A stretch of 64,000 bases of DNA from Cyanophora paradoxa (Eukaryota > Glaucocystophyceae > Cyanophorales > Cyanophoraceae), in assembly GCA_004431415.1 (NCBI GenBank), contig QPMI01000056.1, positions 248,001-312,000 of the forward strand, in the 5' to 3' direction. This document shows positions 35,591 to 45,676 of this stretch, one piece after another (positions within the stretch are counted from its first letter, which is position 1; every line of letters begins with the position of its first letter). Position numbers and translations under genes: made by a program. The notes under the pieces are model-generated. The model worked only from the letters and a program-made list of their open reading frames with translations. It ran no database searches and was not told the DNA's origin.

Positions 35591-36814
35591 TTAGAAGTTC
35601 GAGACTTTCAGGGTAGAGATGTTGTAGCCATTAAGTACCATAACATTGTGTCGGAGGGCATAGATATCAACCTGAACAGGAGCGGCATCAGTGCATCCGG
35701 AAACAGTGAGATCCATGTAACTCGAGCTGCTGTTGAAGAAATCCTGGTAACCCATAACCGAGTTCCGAAGCGAATCTTTTCCAGACTTGGAAAGAACAAT
35801 TCCGTAAACATTTCCAGACTCGAATCCGTACGTGGTATTGCCCACAGTAACACCCTTGTAGTGAGAAGGAATGTGATTGACAGCAGAGAGGAAACCGGAA
35901 ATGGGTTTGTTAGATATATCCAGGGAGCGATTGTTGTGGAAGATCTGGAACTGATCAATCTTAACAGCAGATTCATGACCGCAGAAATCCGAGTGAGTGT
36001 AGGTGTTAAGTTTGTTCACCTCTCGAACAGTCATCAGAATCGAGTGAACCAGACCAGAAACATTAGCGAGTGTAACCTCAACAGATTCACCAGCATCAGC
36101 GGTTTTGAGCGCTCGGGTCTTCTTGTGAATGACCTCTGTGATCGGGATGCGAATGCCACCTTGTTCGTTCGCCATTTTAAGGAGTGTCTCAGCCTCAGCC
36201 GAAGCAATGTTTACGAATTGGCAGATCAGAGAGCAATCCGCAAAGGTTACAGATCCACCAGCCGGAACTTGGACAATCGCAGCATCACGGAAATCAACCT
36301 CGATTGTTGGCATATCGGCTAGCGTACATAATGGGAAATAAGCTTCTTCCAGAAAGCAGCGGGGATTCTAACGATGTATTCCATTGCTTCATCTGTGCTT
36401 TCACGATCTGTCTCTTTGAAGTAACCGAGAGAAGCATACATGCTGCTCATGGTAGCGTGATCATTATCGACCAGGGCGTTTACAGTGATCCAATCACCAG
36501 GGATAATATACTTGAAACCACCATGAACGAAACGGACCTCATTAATAAAAGAAGAACCACCATTGGGAGGGTGCAGGCTACACCACCACCAGTGGCAATC
36601 TTGAAATAGAGCGAAACACCAGCAAGGAGTTGCTTGCGAGGTAGATCAAAGTAAGCGGTATTCTTGAAGCCAAAAGTGTTGCCCGGGGACGAACTTGCTC
36701 GAGGAATGGTTTGTATTTGGGGTTGGTTCCGATTTGGAGACCAGGGGAAAGATAAATTTGATCGGAACCGGGAGTTACGAGGAGTTCCTTCAGGGTAGTT
36801 CCAGTGAGTGCCAT
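35591..36814 (-). CDS. Probable major capsid protein (jelly-roll type), frameshifted
   Basis: About 408 codons across four frame segments; ATG at 36814, stop near 35591. Breaks are at ~36685-36688 (C run on the coding strand), ~36563-36564 (AA) and ~36333-36335 (CCC); each is explained by one missing base. Downstream of the last break the frame stays open for 240 residues from an internal ATG at 36313. Features: GFKNTAYFDLPRKQLLAG near the N-terminus, a beta-rich body, DQFQIFHNNRSL, and a C-terminal VDIYALRHNVMVLNGYNIS resembling the end of Polinton/PLV double jelly-roll capsids. Position beside the ATPase and opposite the penton candidate supports the call. No sequence search could be done, so a different structural protein cannot be excluded. 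Confidence 0.65.
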
Positions 36815-36987
36815 CTCTTATGTTTAAAATACCAAAAGAAATTTTAAAATGCTTTATTAAACAGAATGACGCGTTACTATCTCAATATTGATTCCAGGAC
36901 CGATCGGATGGAACCCCAACTAATTTCACATACAGACTCCCTTATGCGATCCAAAAGGTCAGAGCCTGTCGAGTAACGAACTTTGAG
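36815..36987. promoter_or_regulatory. Divergent spacer between capsid genes
   Basis: 172 bp, AT-rich, between the start codons of the major capsid candidate (minus) and the penton-like gene (plus). Presumably a bidirectional late promoter. No clear TATA box on either strand. Confidence 0.4.
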
Positions 36988-37752
36988 ATGTTTCACAATC
37001 TTTACAACCTCTCTGAAGTAGGAACCCTCACCACACAAACACTCGATAATGCTGGGAACCCAAAGAATAGAAACAACGAAGTCCTCCGAGGTGCATATAC
37101 ACCGGATTCACTGGTGAATTATCTGATCGCTCGCATTGGATCCCAGCCCTATAATCAAGCGGGTGGCGGAACTTACACTCGCCATTTCTATGTAACCTAT
37201 GATCCCACAACATTGCTTCTAAGGTTCATGTGTGAGGTTCCATTCTCAATCACTATGAACACTCAACTCTTAGCCAATTTCTGTGGTTTTGAAAATGCTA
37301 ACACACTGTACCAATCGAGTCCTCTATCATCTAATGTCACAGTTGGAGCCTTTACTTATGCTCACTACATTGATAGTGAAATGCCATTAGATCTACTATT
37401 TAATTCCTATTTGCTTCTTCATGTTGATCCACTGAAAGGAAGATATGTGAGCAATAACAAACGAGATAACAATGCTATCGCGAAAATTGAGATTGACCAA
37501 ACGGTTGGCAGTCTATTAAAATATGATTCATCGAATAATTCCATGATCGTTCACGAGCAGAATGGCTTGGTTGAGGTTGAGACTCTAGATGTGAGACTTT
37601 CTTACTGGAATGGAGCCACAGCAGACATTACTACCGACTGGTCGATGACTCTTGAACTGATTACTGAAGATGATAAAGATCTGACGAAAAAAGCATTGAA
37701 GAATGTCATAAAAGAGTTGGAGGGACTCTACCTGCCGTTCTCACGGTCATAG
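36988..37752 (+). CDS. Penton-like minor capsid protein candidate
   Basis: 254 residues, intact, ATG 36988. Predicted beta-rich with no signal or membrane segment. Motifs: LRGAYTPDSLVNYLIARIG, TYTRHFYVTYDPTTLLLRFM and, near the end, DVRLSYWNGATADITTDWSM-LELI. Single jelly-roll penton proteins of Polintons, PLVs and virophages are of this size and usually adjoin the major capsid gene, as here. The final WSMTLEL with an acidic/basic tail fits a capsid vertex or minor protein. Assignment is from size, strand-like pattern and context; no catalytic motif seen. Confidence 0.6.
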   Translation: MFHNLYNLSEVGTLTTQTLDNAGNPKNRNNEVLRGAYTPDSLVNYLIARIGSQPYNQAGGGTYTRHFYVTYDPTTLLLRFMCEVPFSITMNTQLLANFCGFENANTLYQSSPLSSNVTVGAFTYAHYIDSEMPLDLLFNSYLLLHVDPLKGRYVSNNKRDNNAIAKIEIDQTVGSLLKYDSSNNSMIVHEQNGLVEVETLDVRLSYWNGATADITTDWSMTLELITEDDKDLTKKALKNVIKELEGLYLPFSRS

Positions 37753-37788
37753 GAAATACTGTAGAATAAATTTGTTTCAATATTACAA

Positions 37789-38550
37789 ATGGCTCGCAAG
37801 ACTCAACCCAAGAATTTCTTAGCCAAACCAGCCGCTGAAGCGGATGTTGGCAATGGTGAGAATGGAAGGAACTGGTATAAGAAATCGAAAGGACTCGCTG
37901 CATACGGAACTGGTGACCTCGAAAAGGAAGTCCATAAAGAACGAAACCAATTCACCCAAGCCACTACGAAAAACAGTAATGATGATAATGCCCTTGTTGA
38001 CCAAGTCCCACTGAACCGCATGCCCGGAGCCAAACGAGGAATCAAGAAAGGACAGTTCAAATCATCCACAAAGGACAAGGTTGCCTCATCATCGACACTG
38101 CTGAAACTGCTTGATGGTGGTGAGCGACTCTACTCAACCTATTCCGAGAAAGACCATCGCAACCGCTACTTTATTCGTTCAACCACTGGTGGACTGAAAT
38201 CTGTAACATATCAGTATGCTAAGAGTCTTGTTGATGGTATTGCAGCAGAGACCAAAAACGAAAACAAGATCAAGGAACAGCCAATCACAAAGGAAAAGGT
38301 TGAGAAGAAACCAGAAGTAACCCATGAAGTTATTCCCGAACCTGTTCATGTGGCAAAAGACTCACCTACAGAATTGATTGCAAAGACCATTGAGTATCAA
38401 GACTCCAACAAAACGGATTTGCCGGTTCTCAATAAGTCGATCCTTCGGGTTGCCACTTCGCAGGCTGATCCAGTCAACTCGATTCCAAATGCTGCCCCAA
38501 TGGTCTCTGGATTCGCCAAGCTTGGTATAAGACCCGGTTATCGCCGTTAA
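37789..38550 (+). CDS. Basic protein of unknown function, probably virion-associated
   Basis: 253 residues, 36 bp after the penton candidate and in the same direction, so likely co-transcribed. Lys-rich, with low-complexity charged segments (KENKIKEQPITKEKVEKK, residues ~160-180), no hydrophobic segment, and a basic C-terminus ending GIRPGYRR. A folded-looking part lies around LLKLLDGGERLYSTYSEKDH and RNRYFIRSTTGGLKSVTYQY. I looked for the His-Asp/Glu-Cys triad of the adenovirus-type protease here and did not find it; there is no Cys at all. Could be a DNA-binding core, scaffold or tail-like protein. Confidence 0.6.
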   Translation: MARKTQPKNFLAKPAAEADVGNGENGRNWYKKSKGLAAYGTGDLEKEVHKERNQFTQATTKNSNDDNALVDQVPLNRMPGAKRGIKKGQFKSSTKDKVASSSTLLKLLDGGERLYSTYSEKDHRNRYFIRSTTGGLKSVTYQYAKSLVDGIAAETKNENKIKEQPITKEKVEKKPEVTHEVIPEPVHVAKDSPTELIAKTIEYQDSNKTDLPVLNKSILRVATSQADPVNSIPNAAPMVSGFAKLGIRPGYRR

Positions 38551-38899
38551 GGATCAATCTGAATAATATAATTTCTCAAACATTGTTAGCGCTACGTAAC
38601 CAATCCTATCCCGTAGGCTCAAAACTTCTTCATTTTTATGGAGGCGTTGTAGAGCGAAGTGAAATATCCATAGGTAAATCACTTTAATCACCTGTTCTAC
38701 CGGGTTCAGTGGTAGAAACTTGCAGCCGACAAGTGAACCTTCTGGGTATCGGTGGCTTTATCATTTTTCCAGCATCTTCTTTCGTACTGGATGCTCTGCA
38801 ATCGGGACCAAAATTTGACAGGAGTTTATTCGCTATATACAGACAGAAAAACTACTTAAAGATTTCTTAACATATATTAAGAGAGTAGAAAAGGACAAC
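38551..38899. other. Non-coding gap in the Polinton-like element
   Basis: About 350 bp without an ORF. It contains a tRNA-like string GGTTCAGTGGTAGAAA (38703-38718) that does not complete a tRNA. A TATA-like CTATATACA lies at ~38833, 60-70 bp before the next ATG, and is a plausible promoter. Confidence 0.45.
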
Positions 38900-39157
38900 A
38901 TGCCAATCAGTGAGGCTCAGAAGCGTGCTACTTATCGTTATCGTAAAACTGAAAAAGGTCAGGAATATTTGAAAAAGTACAATGCCAGATTTGCAAAGCA
39001 AATGCGTGACTTATACCATACTGATGAGTGTTACAGAGCCATGAAGATCGTTGAGAGTTCCCAGCGTCTCTATGCTTCCAATGCAGTCTGCTTTGTGAAG
39101 TATCTCTATGGTGTCCCGTATTCTAACCGTGGTCGCAAATCGAAATATCTCTGTTAA
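38900..39157 (+). CDS. Small basic protein, unknown
   Basis: 85 residues, ATG 38900, preceded by a TATA-like stretch and AT-rich leader. Strongly basic (SEAQKRATYRYRKTEKGQEY at residues 3-22, ending GRKSKYLC), with two internal cysteines in its second half. No recognised domain. The N-terminal part resembles short helical DNA-binding segments, but this is only composition. Followed by an inverted repeat (CAGCGCGATCTGCTCTGAG / CGCGCTGG region) that may end transcription. Confidence 0.5.
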   Translation: MPISEAQKRATYRYRKTEKGQEYLKKYNARFAKQMRDLYHTDECYRAMKIVESSQRLYASNAVCFVKYLYGVPYSNRGRKSKYLC

Positions 39158-39340
39158 TCGTTTTTCTCAGCGCGATCTGCTCTGAGAAACCCGTGGGAAA
39201 CGCGCTGGAACCACAAATATAATCATTCTGTTATTTTTAGAGTTCGATGATCGAGCCAACCCTTTGTTATTTTTATGAATGCCCTCGACTAAATTTATTT
39301 TGTTGGAGACTTTTGGTTTTGTCGGTAAAATTTGACGCGA

Positions 39341-39373
39341 GTATAAAAGTATTTAAAGAAAACTTTTGTAGGT
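39341..39373 (+). promoter_or_regulatory. TATA box of the replication gene, now separated from it
   Basis: GTATAAAAGT at 39341-39350 followed by TATTTAAAG. In the uninterrupted element this would lie about 55-60 bp upstream of the replication-gene ATG. The retroposed segment starts 24 bp downstream of the box, next to the 15-bp duplicated target AAAACTTTTGTAGGT (39359-39373), so the insertion falls at the expected transcription start. Confidence 0.6.
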
Positions 39374-41564
39374 TTTTTTTGCAAAAGCCCAACCGGGCAA
39401 TGTTCGTATTAAGGACAACAACCGCCGCCCCGTCGGTGACGTCGACCGGGGGGGCGCCTAGGCTAGCGCAAATGCTCTGCGGCATAGAAGGAAGACGTCC
39501 TGCTATCTTATCCTAGCTGTGAGCTATCGATCTACAGCTTTAGGAGGGCCTGATGCGTTGGTGTCCTTGGCCCTGTGGAAGAGAGGGGGGAGGGGGAGGC
39601 GAGGCGCACGGGGTGCTGGGGGTCGGCGGGGGCGAGGCGTAGGGAGGGGAGAAGGGCAGGGAGTGGGGTACACGGAGCGCTGGAGGGTGGCGGGGTGAGG
39701 CGCTGGGGTCGGGGAGCTGGGGGCGGGCGGGCGGGGCGGGCGGGGAGGGTGACGGGCCGGGAGCGGGGCGGGGCGCCGAGGGTCGGGGCAGGGCGCTAGA
39801 GGGCGGCGGGGGCGGGGCGCTGGGGGCGGCGGGGGCGGGGCGCTGGGGGGCCGGGGCAAAGGGCGGGGGCTAAGGGGTGGAGGAGCACTGGGGGCGGGGC
39901 CCTGGGGAAGCGGCGGCGGAAGGGCGCTGGGGGCGGAGGGGCGCCGGGGGCGACGGGGGAAGGGCACGGGGAGCAGCGGGGCACTAGGGCGGCGGGGCGC
40001 TGAGAGGGGTGACGTGGGAAGGGCACTGGGGGGCGGCGGGGCGCTGGGGCGACGGGGAAGGGCGCGAGGGAGCGGCGGGGCGCTAGGGCGGCGGGGCACT
40101 TAGAGGGTGGCGGGGGCGGGGCGCTGGAGCCGGAGGGCGGGGGCGGGCGCTGGAGCTGGGGGCGGGGCGGGCGCTGGAGCCGGAGGGCGGGGCGGGCGCT
40201 GGAGCTGGGGGCGGGGCGGGCGCTGGAGCTGGGGGCGGGGCGGGGCGCTGGAGCCGGAGGCGGGGGCGGGGCGCTGGAGCTGGGGGCGGGGCGGGGCGCT
40301 GGAGCTGGGGGCGGGGCGGGGCGCTGGAGCCGGAGGGCGGGGGCGGGGCGCTGGAGCCGGAGGGCGGGGGCGGGCGCTGGAGCTGGGGGCGGGGCGGGGC
40401 GCTGGAGCTGGGGGCGGGGGCGGGCGCTGGAGCCGGAGGCGGGGGCGGGGCGCTGGAGCCGGAGGCGGGGGCGGGGCGCTGGAGCCGGAGGCGGGGCGGG
40501 GCGCTGGAGCCGGAGGCGGGGCGGGGCGCTGGAGCCGGAGGGCGGGGGCGGGGCGCTGGAGCTGGGGGCGGGGGCGGGGCGCTGGAGCTGGGGGGCGGGG
40601 CGGGGCGCTGGAGCCGGAGGGCGGGGCGGGCGCTGGAGCTGGGGGGCGGGGGCGGGCGCTGGGTGGGGGCGGGGCGGGCGCTGGAGCTGGGGGCGGGGGC
40701 GGGGCGCTGGAGCTGGGGGGCGGGGGCGGGGCGCTGGAGCCGGAGGGCGGGGGCGGGGCGCTGGAGCCGGAGGGCGGGGGCGGGGCGCTGGAGCCGGAGG
40801 GCGGGGGCGGGGCGCTGAAGCGGGAGGGCAGGGGCCGGCTTGAAGGCCGGGTCCGGGCGGGCCTCGTCTGGCTCGGACTGCGGACGGGGGGGCAGGGGGT
40901 CCGAGCGTACACGCTTCTGTACCGGCCTCGGGGGGGGAGGAGTCCAGGTGGGCGCCCTTTGGGCCCAGTCCGGGGGAAAGGGGGCGGGGGCGTGGGCCCG
41001 CGGGGCCTGGGCGCCGGCGAGCGTCGCGCAAGCACGGTCTACGTCGTTCGCCGGGCATGGCGGCGACATCCGGTGTGTCGTCCGTGGATGATCGGCTCAT
41101 GTCTGCGGTGTGACAGGCAGTGAGTGAGTGTCAGCATCGGGGCGCAATGCGCGGGGACTGGGCGGCAGTTCAGTTGCTTAAGAGCTCTTATCGTCTATCG
41201 GGAGAGGCAGGGCGATTGCTTTGCGCTCCGCGCAGGGCGCAGGTGGGGTCCGGGGGTCCGTGGAATTCAAAAAAGATGACGCGGCGAGGTTGGCGGGGCT
41301 GCCTGGCGCTCCGGGGCGGGCTACCGACTTCGGCGGTTGCGATTGGTGATGATGTGCTCGTGTCGGCTGTCCGTGCACGCCCGGCTGGTCTATCTAGCGC
41401 GTTCTGGCTACGGGGGTCGGGTGGAGCTGGCGCGCGACTTTCCGAGCAGCTTGACACGCAGCGTTATCAGGAACCCACGGGTGGGAAACCTGGCCCGCTG
41501 CGCCGCCGTAATCGTCGCGCTACCGTAAATTTTCCGTACCCCCCCTTCCAAAACTTTTGTAGGT
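39359..41564 (-). mobile_element. GC-rich retroposed segment inside the Polinton-like element, with 15-bp target duplication
   Basis: AAAACTTTTGTAGGT occurs at 39359-39373 and 41550-41564. The segment between (39374-41549, ~2.18 kb) has host-like very high GC and no relation to the element's genes. Read on the minus strand it ends TGTTGTCCTTAATA, a small hairpin (GCCCGGTTGGGC), TTTTGC and seven to eight A, directly against the target duplication. This is the end structure of a target-primed retroposon. Most of its body is a G-rich minisatellite (40117-40830). A minus-strand Pro/Ala/Arg frame of 434 codons (41100-39796) is open but all frames here are poor in stops. Confidence 0.75.
40117..40830. 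repeat. G-rich minisatellite, ~27-bp unit, about 27 copies
   Basis: Units alternate between GCGCTGGAGCCGGAGG and GCGCTGGAGCTGGGGG cores separated by GCGGGGGCGGG spacers of slightly varying length. More degenerate units continue left to about 39590. Long G-runs make this region prone to quadruplex formation and to assembly error, so the copy number is approximate. Confidence 0.85.
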
Positions 41565-41589
41565 ATATATTAATAGAGTGAACAAAGAA

Positions 41590-44500
41590 ATGCCTCGACC
41601 AAGTAATCGAATTTCGAAAAATTTGCAGGATGAGATTCTTGGCTACTACATGCAAGCAAAAGTAGAAGACAAATTGACCCGAGAGCAGGATATCTATTTC
41701 TTGAGAGAATTTACTTTCAAAGCAATTAGAATTCCAAAGTTGATTGATATCAGAGATACACTGAGAGGTATCGTAGAGCCTCGTTTGTATCGCAAGCAGG
41801 AGAAGAAGGAGAAGAGGGCTGAGAGAGCCGCTAAGAATGTTGAGAAGCAAAACAAGAAAGCGGAGCAAGCGAGAGAGCGGAAGCGCTTGACTCCTTTCCA
41901 GCAGATGATTGCTAACCTCCGTGAGTTTGTTGAAAACTCACCTGGAAACATGGTCACCCTGAATGTGAGACTCTTCCGTGAGTTGCAAGAGGGAGAACAA
42001 GCCCCTGCAAATGCAAACAGGGTCACTGAGAATGGTGTGACCTACATTGAATCGAAGAGGCTTCGGAACAATCGCCCCTTTGGTATCCAGTGTACCAAGG
42101 CAGCTTTTCTGAATGCTCTCGGTCTGGTTCAATCCACCTTCAATACGTTCCCATGTGTTGAGGGGACTGTCATTGCTGAATTTATTGCAGCAGTTATTGA
42201 GTTTAACTCGACCAATCAAGATTTCCGCTACCTAAAACTAATTGAGCAAGATACCTACCCCGATATTATGACAATTGAAAGAGTCATCACGACAGATAAT
42301 GAAGAATACATCCCAAGAAATGAACAAGTCCTCAGAGACAATACAAACGCTCCAATGATTATTTCGAATTTCATTAAAAACGAAGGGAACCCCCAAGCCA
42401 CCACATTCAAGGAAATGTTCTTGAAAGGTGATTCATTCAAGGTTGGAAGTGTGTTTTCGATGTCCTCATCAAATGGTTTGGAGGAGCGTTTGAGAAGGCT
42501 AAGACCAAAGGGAAATACAAGCGAATCGATTGGTCTTACAACGGACTCTTTAAGATGGTGAATGGGCGAGACCCTGTTGAAGGAGATGATTGGGGCATTT
42601 CTTTCAAGTCCATTTCGGAGAAGGTTCTTGACCCACTGCGCCTAGGCATGGTTACAATTGGAAAGGACGACAGAACCCCTGTCCCTGAACTGACTTTCCT
42701 GCCCAAGACCAGGAACACACACTTGACCCCTTCTGTTGCATATGTGAAGATTGAGAATGGTCACATGTATTTGTTAAATCACAATATTAAGGCTCTCACA
42801 CAGTCCTTCAATGGCTCCAAGCCAAAAGATACCAATGTTCCACTCAGTTCTCGTTACAAGATTATAAAGCAAAGAAGGTTCAAGGAGTTTGCCACAAATC
42901 CCGATGACATTCTGAGAATTGTCAGGTCTGACAATTCAAAGAACCAATCGAGCATTCGAATCTGCTATGGTGGTTCACTGGATGAACTACTCAGAGAGTT
43001 CATTGTGGTGCATAATTATCAGGTCCAACCTGGGTTCTCCCAAATCGGAAAGGCAACCCATATTCGTTTCACTATTGACGATAAGGATGTTGTCGTGACC
43101 CCACCTGGTAACGATACAGATGTGGAAACAGCTTTCGAGATTAGCTTCAAGAATGCTGAGTACAGAGATAAATTCGAGAAACTAAATCTGGATATGTATA
43201 GGTCTCTAATCAACACTTCCAACAAGAGTACTTACAATGAGCAAACCATAAATGCATTCAAGAATGGAGTGCAGACTGCCCTTCGTGGTCTCTTTGATGT
43301 GGATGAGGAGACCTTTGATGAAATTCGCTATAACACAGATATTTACGAGTTCGATATGTGCAAAGCATACCCTTACATTGTAGCCTTGATGATCAAATTC
43401 GTTCCTGTTCTCAGCAAGTTCGATGTCTTCAAGAGTGTGACAATCACAGATGCAGAGCAAATCGAGGAATACAGCTTCTATTACGTGAAACTGGACGACA
43501 AATACTTTTTCAAAGCCAAAGACAAGAACGGAAAGGAGTACGAAGCAAACACCTACAACAGATACAAGAGGATGATCATTGATTCCAAGTACAATGTCGT
43601 TCCTGGTTTGGTTCTCAAAAAGCATTTCGAGGATTTCAAGGATGACATCTCCATCAAAGCGGTTCTGCGACCTTACAAACTCATTCCCAACCTTGCAGGC
43701 AACACAGTTGCTCGAATCTTAGATAGCGACCTCGATCCTGTTGATAAGAAGCAGATCTTGGTGAGTGCAATTGGGCAAACTGGAAAGCAACGAAATAGCA
43801 GAGTGAAAACCACCATTTTCCACAACAGAGACGATGCGATCGAGTTCCAGAAACAGAACGGAGGGGAGGTTAAAATTTACCTCTTTGGTGAGACTCTTGC
43901 CACTTATGAGGAGACAGAGTTCGTTCTGTGTGAGGAAGAGATGACCGAACCCCATATCTACTATGTCAATCAGGTAGCAGAAAAGCAGCTCATTGATGGC
44001 TTCATGCCATTGTACACTACCCTCTTGTCAATTATGAGGATGTGTATGTATGAGAAGTGTGTCGAACTCGCTAAACAGCAGATCCGACCACTCGCTTTGA
44101 ACACCGATTGTGTTTATGGGATCGCTTATGAACCCATTGCCCCAGTGTCATTCGATCGCAATGCCTTTGAGAATATTGGAAAATTCAGTGTGAAATGCTG
44201 CCCCAATTTTTCTAAAAAGTTTTCAGGTGAGAAGAAAGACCTCGAGGCAAAACGAATTCGTTACGGAAAGTTTGAGAGAGCGACTGACTTTGTGAAAATC
44301 GAGAACTACAGTTATACCAAACACTCTGTGGTTGATGAGTATGACACAACCGCGATTTGTGATTTGCTGGCTACACAAAAACGATGGGTTCTTCTCGGAT
44401 CAGTTCCAGGAGTTGGAAAGACTCACATGACAGTTGAATATGGGAAGCGTTTCAAAAATCCCCTCTATATTGTTCCGACCAACAAGCGAGTGAAGGAAAT

Positions 44501-45676
44501 GAAAGAGCAAGGATTGAAAAATGTGAAGACAATCTATGATGCCCTTCATCTCAAAATCGATGAGTCGAACATGGATGAAATCGTAGGAGGGAATGCATCT
44601 GGTTTGGTAGAATTTGATTGCATTGTTATTGATGAGATCTGTCAGTTTAAGATTGGAGAACTGGCAGCCCTGGACCACATCATGAATGAGCAGTTCCCAG
44701 ATAAGGTATACATTGCCACAGGTGACCCGTATCAGAACCCACCCATTCAGGATATGAGTGTTGATCAAGATGAGTATTACCTTGATATCCTCCATCGCCT
44801 GTTCCCCAACGAATTGTTACTCCAAGTGAACAAGCGCCATGAGACTGAGGAAGATCGCAGAAAGGTTGAGCAAATTCGAATTGATTTATTCGAGAAAGGT
44901 TTGAGTGTAAGTGAGGTCCTAGCAAAGTACGGTTCAAGGTTGTGGACGAATTGGCAAAGACAGATAAAGGCATTGTGTATACAAACCGCAAGGGTGCAGA
45001 GGTGAACCTAGCCCTTCACAAAATGAACTACGGGGATAATGTTTCCATTTATGCTGGCGGGATCAAAGTTGTTGCAAAGACTCGTATTGCAAAGGGTGGG
45101 AAGATAGTTCATAATGGATTTGTCTACAAGATTGTCAAGCTCTCAAAGGACAGTTTCATTATTGCTGACATTGCCAACAAGAAGGATGAGATTGTTCTCA
45201 GCAGGGATGCAGTCAAACATTTCGCCCTGGCTTACGCAAACACCTGCCATGTTGTTCAAGGTGATACGATTCGCTGCAAAGGGAACAGGGTAGTCGTGTT
45301 CGAAACTGGGGCGCCATTTGTTTCAAAGAAGTGGCTATATGTTGCTCTCACTCGAACCACAAGGCTGGATGATGTTGTTATTTACCATGATAATTTCGAA
45401 ATGGCTCACTGGAAAGTGTGGAAAAGAGAGAATAACGAGAAGATTTCGACTTACAAGGATCAGGACCGAGCAGCAAACAGACAATTCGATGAGCATGATT
45501 ACATCACATGGGATTGGATCAAGCAGCGATATGGGAAGCAGTATGGGCATTGCCTGCGATGCTACAATGCCATGGACTTTGAAGATATTTCGGTAGATCG
45601 AATTAATAATGCTGTGGCTCACATTACCAAAAATTGTTTCCTCTCTCATATTAAGTGTAACTGTGCCGCCCAATAA
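41590..45676 (+). CDS. Large replication protein: PolB-like polymerase + SF1 helicase + HNH-type zinc motif, two frameshifts
   Basis: About 1,360 codons from ATG 41590 (the frame opens at a GTG 12 nt earlier) to TAA 45674-45676. Frame breaks lie at ~42454-42457 (TTTT) and ~44936 (AA), each fitting one missing base. The N-terminal ~290 residues are charged and unassigned. Polymerase motifs: A, EFDMCKAYPYIVALM; B, KKQILVSAIGQTGK, where canonical K-x3-N-S-x-Y-G reads K-x3-V-S-A-I-G; C, ALNTDCVYG, NTD for DTD. Helicase motifs: GSVPGVGKTHM, FDCIVIDEICQF, YIATGDPYQNPP, VNKRHE, then after the second break CHVVQGDTIRC and YVALTRTTRLDDV. C-terminus: CLRCYNAM--ISVDRINN--H--NC--SHIKCN, an HNH/endonuclease-VII-like zinc pattern. 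It replaces the usual protein-primed PolB. Exonuclease motifs were not found. Confidence 0.75.

Noticed and set aside
37789-38550. Adenovirus-type protease in the 253-residue protein
   Set aside because: No cysteine is present and no His/Asp/Gln arrangement of that family is visible.
38703-38765. tRNA-like string GGTTCAGTGGTAGAAA with a 5-bp anticodon-like stem ACTTG/CAAGT
   Set aside because: The loop lacks U at position 33, there is no B-box GGTTCGANNCC, and the acceptor stem pairs over only about four bases. Not a credible tRNA.
39796-41100. 434-codon Pro/Ala/Arg frame on the minus strand
   Set aside because: It is the translated minisatellite; all other frames over the same DNA are also open because GC-rich DNA has few stops. 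No start context or domain.
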